Assembly: GCA_938008005.1 (NCBI GenBank)
Contig: CALLLZ010000307.1
Location: forward strand, 1 to 7,465
DNA: 7,465 nucleotides
DNA from: an uncultured Marinicella sp.
GTDB lineage: Bacteria; Pseudomonadota; Gammaproteobacteria; Xanthomonadales; Marinicellaceae
Direction of reading: 5' to 3'
Every line of letters starts with the position of its first letter. The first letter of the stretch is position 1. Positions 6,202 to 7,465 of this stretch are shown here, piece by piece. The position numbers were made by a program, and so were the translations under genes. The notes beneath the pieces were generated by a model that worked only from the letters and a program-made list of their open reading frames with translations, was not told where the DNA came from and made no database searches.

Positions 6202-6237
6202 TACTGAATACTTCTGAAAAATTCTGAACATTTCTGG
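6202..6237 (-). repeat. Direct TCAGAA-type repeats at 10-bp spacing (cluster B)
   Basis: On the plus strand, hexamers start at 6202 (TACTGA), 6212 (TTCTGA), 6222 (TTCTGA) and 6232 (TTCTGG). Two are exact and two have one change, all with a 10-bp period. The core is the same as in cluster A, 250-300 bp away. On the minus strand a -10-like TTAGAT (6176-6181) begins 20 bp past the innermost hexamer, the same gap as between cluster A and its TAATAT. A short inverted repeat, AAATGTT (6196-6202) with AACATTT (6227-6233), brackets the central copies. Confidence 0.62.
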
Positions 6238-6438
6238 CTTTGAAGGTTAAACACAGCCAGGAAGTGTTGTGTATCAACCAATTGATGCGAATCATGAATG
6301 TATAGGAATTAAATGTTTAGAAGAGTCTACTGAATCAAATAACTAAGCAAGCTATGTTCTCTTATGGAAGCCTGTAAGCAATAAATAAGGTTTTAACTAA
6401 TGAAGTTTAGCGTTTAGGTTAAGCACTTAATGGTGCAC
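6238..6438. other. Non-coding spacer between AsmA terminator and cluster B
   Basis: About 200 bp of AT-rich sequence has no open frame above a few codons supported by a ribosome site. A small inverted repeat, GCAC (6423-6426) with GTGC (6433-6436), lies just past the AsmA terminator. A single TACTGA at 6328-6333 matches the degenerate hexamer of cluster B but is isolated. I see nothing else. Confidence 0.5.
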
Positions 6439-6466
6439 AAAAAAAGCCTGACATTTGTCAGGCTTT
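6439..6466 (-). terminator. Rho-independent terminator of the AsmA gene
   Basis: Arms AAAGCCTGAC (6443-6452) and GTCAGGCTTT (6457-6466) pair perfectly over 10 bp around a 4-nt loop. On the minus strand the stem runs straight into seven U (6445-6439). It begins 38 nt after the AsmA stop codon. On the plus strand only three U follow, so it acts mainly on minus-strand transcripts and separates AsmA from the fibre operon. Confidence 0.9.
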
Positions 6467-6504
6467 AATCGGACTATTTAATCAGTTTTCTTTTGGCTGA
6501 TATA

Positions 6505-7465
6505 TTATTCGCCACCATCATCTGATTCGGTGTCGTCATCTTTTGAATCTTTCTTCGATTTAAACAAACCTTGTAACAAATCTTTTTTGAGCTTATCTTT
6601 TTTGGCTCGCTTCTTTTGTTTTTCGGTCATTTCAGGCTCGGCTTCTCCTTGCCCTGATTCATCAGGTGATCCGGTGTTATTGTCAGCACCCGCCTCATTT
6701 TTATCTTTTTGACTACCCAATAACTTACCCAATAGTTCATCTTTCAATTCTTCTTTCTTTTGATCTATTTTCTCTTTTTGAGTGGCCAAAATTAACTTGG
6801 CAATATCAATTGAAATCTCAGGCTCTAGTAAACTACCTTTAAGCGTTACCGGAATTCTTAAGTTAATCAATTTTTCAAAGTTTTTATCTAACACCCCTTC
6901 AGGTATATTGGTTAACATCGGCTGAATGGAGCCTTTGATGGTTTGTTGGTCTAAGTCAATTTCAACATCACCCTTCATATCGAAATAAGGTGAGTTCAAT
7001 TTCAAGGTATTGGTTTTTAACACACCTTGATTGATATCAGCTTGTATTTCCATCAAGCCAAATTCGGTTTTGAGTTCTGAATTTGACTTCACTGCATCTG
7101 TTTTATTTAACAGACTTAAGCTTTGTTGCATAATTTGAAATACATCGATGCCTACGATGTCTCCATCAGTTAATTTATAAGAAATACTGCCATTGGTTGT
7201 CTTTAAAGGACTTTCAGCAAAAGGCTCATCAATATTTATATCAGCATTCAGTTGCCCTAACCCAGTTAAATAATCTGTGCCCATTAAATCAGTCAACAAA
7301 CTACCTGCCTGAAAATCCTTCATGCTGTGAGTTAATTTAACTTTTTGGGTTCTGCTTTCAGGTCTGAATTGCACTTCTGTTTTAATTAAACCCTGGTAAA
7401 AGTCAGCTTGTAATGGCTCGATAGTGATGTTCTTTCCATTGGTTTTAATTTTTAGCGTTATATCG
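6505..7465 (-). CDS. AsmA family protein, C-terminal part (cut by window edge)
   Basis: These are the final 319 codons of an AsmA family envelope protein. The frame stays open to the window edge, with residues such as ITIEPLQADFYQGLIKTE before the first possible internal start (a GTG at 7372-7374), so the gene begins outside. Typical AsmA C-terminal features are present: DFQAGSLLTDLMGTDYLTGLGQLNADINI, then NGSISYKLTDGDIVGIDVFQIMQQ, then LNSPYFDMKGDVEIDLDQQTIKGSIQP. AsmA-like proteins are anchored in the inner membrane, span the periplasm as beta-rich bridges, and are linked to outer-membrane lipid assembly or transport. The last 80 or so residues are a charged, low-complexity tail rich in K, E and D, with two similar short helices (KDELLGKLLGSQKDK and KKDLLQGLFKSKKDS) separated by a Gly/Glu/Pro-rich linker. 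A terminator follows. Assignment to AsmA itself rather than a paralogue is less certain. Confidence 0.85.
   Translation of the reverse strand, partial: DITLKIKTNGKNITIEPLQADFYQGLIKTEVQFRPESRTQKVKLTHSMKDFQAGSLLTDLMGTDYLTGLGQLNADINIDEPFAESPLKTTNGSISYKLTDGDIVGIDVFQIMQQSLSLLNKTDAVKSNSELKTEFGLMEIQADINQGVLKTNTLKLNSPYFDMKGDVEIDLDQQTIKGSIQPMLTNIPEGVLDKNFEKLINLRIPVTLKGSLLEPEISIDIAKLILATQKEKIDQKKEELKDELLGKLLGSQKDKNEAGADNNTGSPDESGQGEAEPEMTEKQKKRAKKDKLKKDLLQGLFKSKKDSKDDDTESDDGGE

Noticed and set aside
5920..6237. CRISPR-like array or integron attC sites in the repeat-bearing spacer
   Set aside because: The repeats are 10-11 bp with linkers of only a few bases, far shorter than CRISPR units, and no paired attC core sites or integrase are present.
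7372..7374. GTG as the true start of the AsmA-like protein
   Set aside because: The frame continues upstream to the window edge with AsmA-like residues and no stop, so this codon is an internal valine.

Overview
The window is AT-rich and every convincing gene lies on the minus strand, so transcription runs from high to low coordinates. The signs point to a marine or environmental gammaproteobacterium. They are an AsmA family envelope protein, a CadC-like membrane regulator with a long TPR-type C-terminus, strong AGGAG Shine-Dalgarno sites, and a small exported protein ending in IFINGFE. I associate that last tail style with Marinicella and Xanthomonadales relatives. This placement is inference from memory of those groups, not a search result.

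Layout in transcription order, from the right edge: (1) 7465-6505, the C-terminal 319 codons of an AsmA family protein, open at the window edge and closed by a strong U-tract terminator (6439-6466). (2) 6438-5862, a long non-coding stretch. It holds two clusters of direct TCAGAA hexamers at 10-11 bp spacing, a 15-codon ORF (6081-6034) whose leader resembles that of the next gene, and a likely activator-dependent promoter. (3) 5861-4316, a tight two-gene operon: a 94-residue exported protein with a duplicated SSxNFSL motif and GFE tail, then a 415-residue exported fibre-like protein with G-V-x-G repeats and a conserved C-terminal domain. It ends at a hairpin (4265-4292). (4) 3986-1722, a winged-helix / single transmembrane / TPR regulator of CadC-ToxR topology. 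(5) 1474-143, a MATE family multidrug/organic cation exporter.

The most interesting part is 4316-6240. A surface or extracellular protein pair is preceded by head-to-tail hexamer repeats placed where a -35 element should be, as OmpR/PhoB-type winged-helix activators bind. A winged-helix membrane regulator is encoded immediately downstream. The working hypothesis is that this regulator, or another of its class, drives the fibre operon through the TCAGAA repeats. That link is inferred from position and site geometry only. The MATE exporter and AsmA look like ordinary neighbours.
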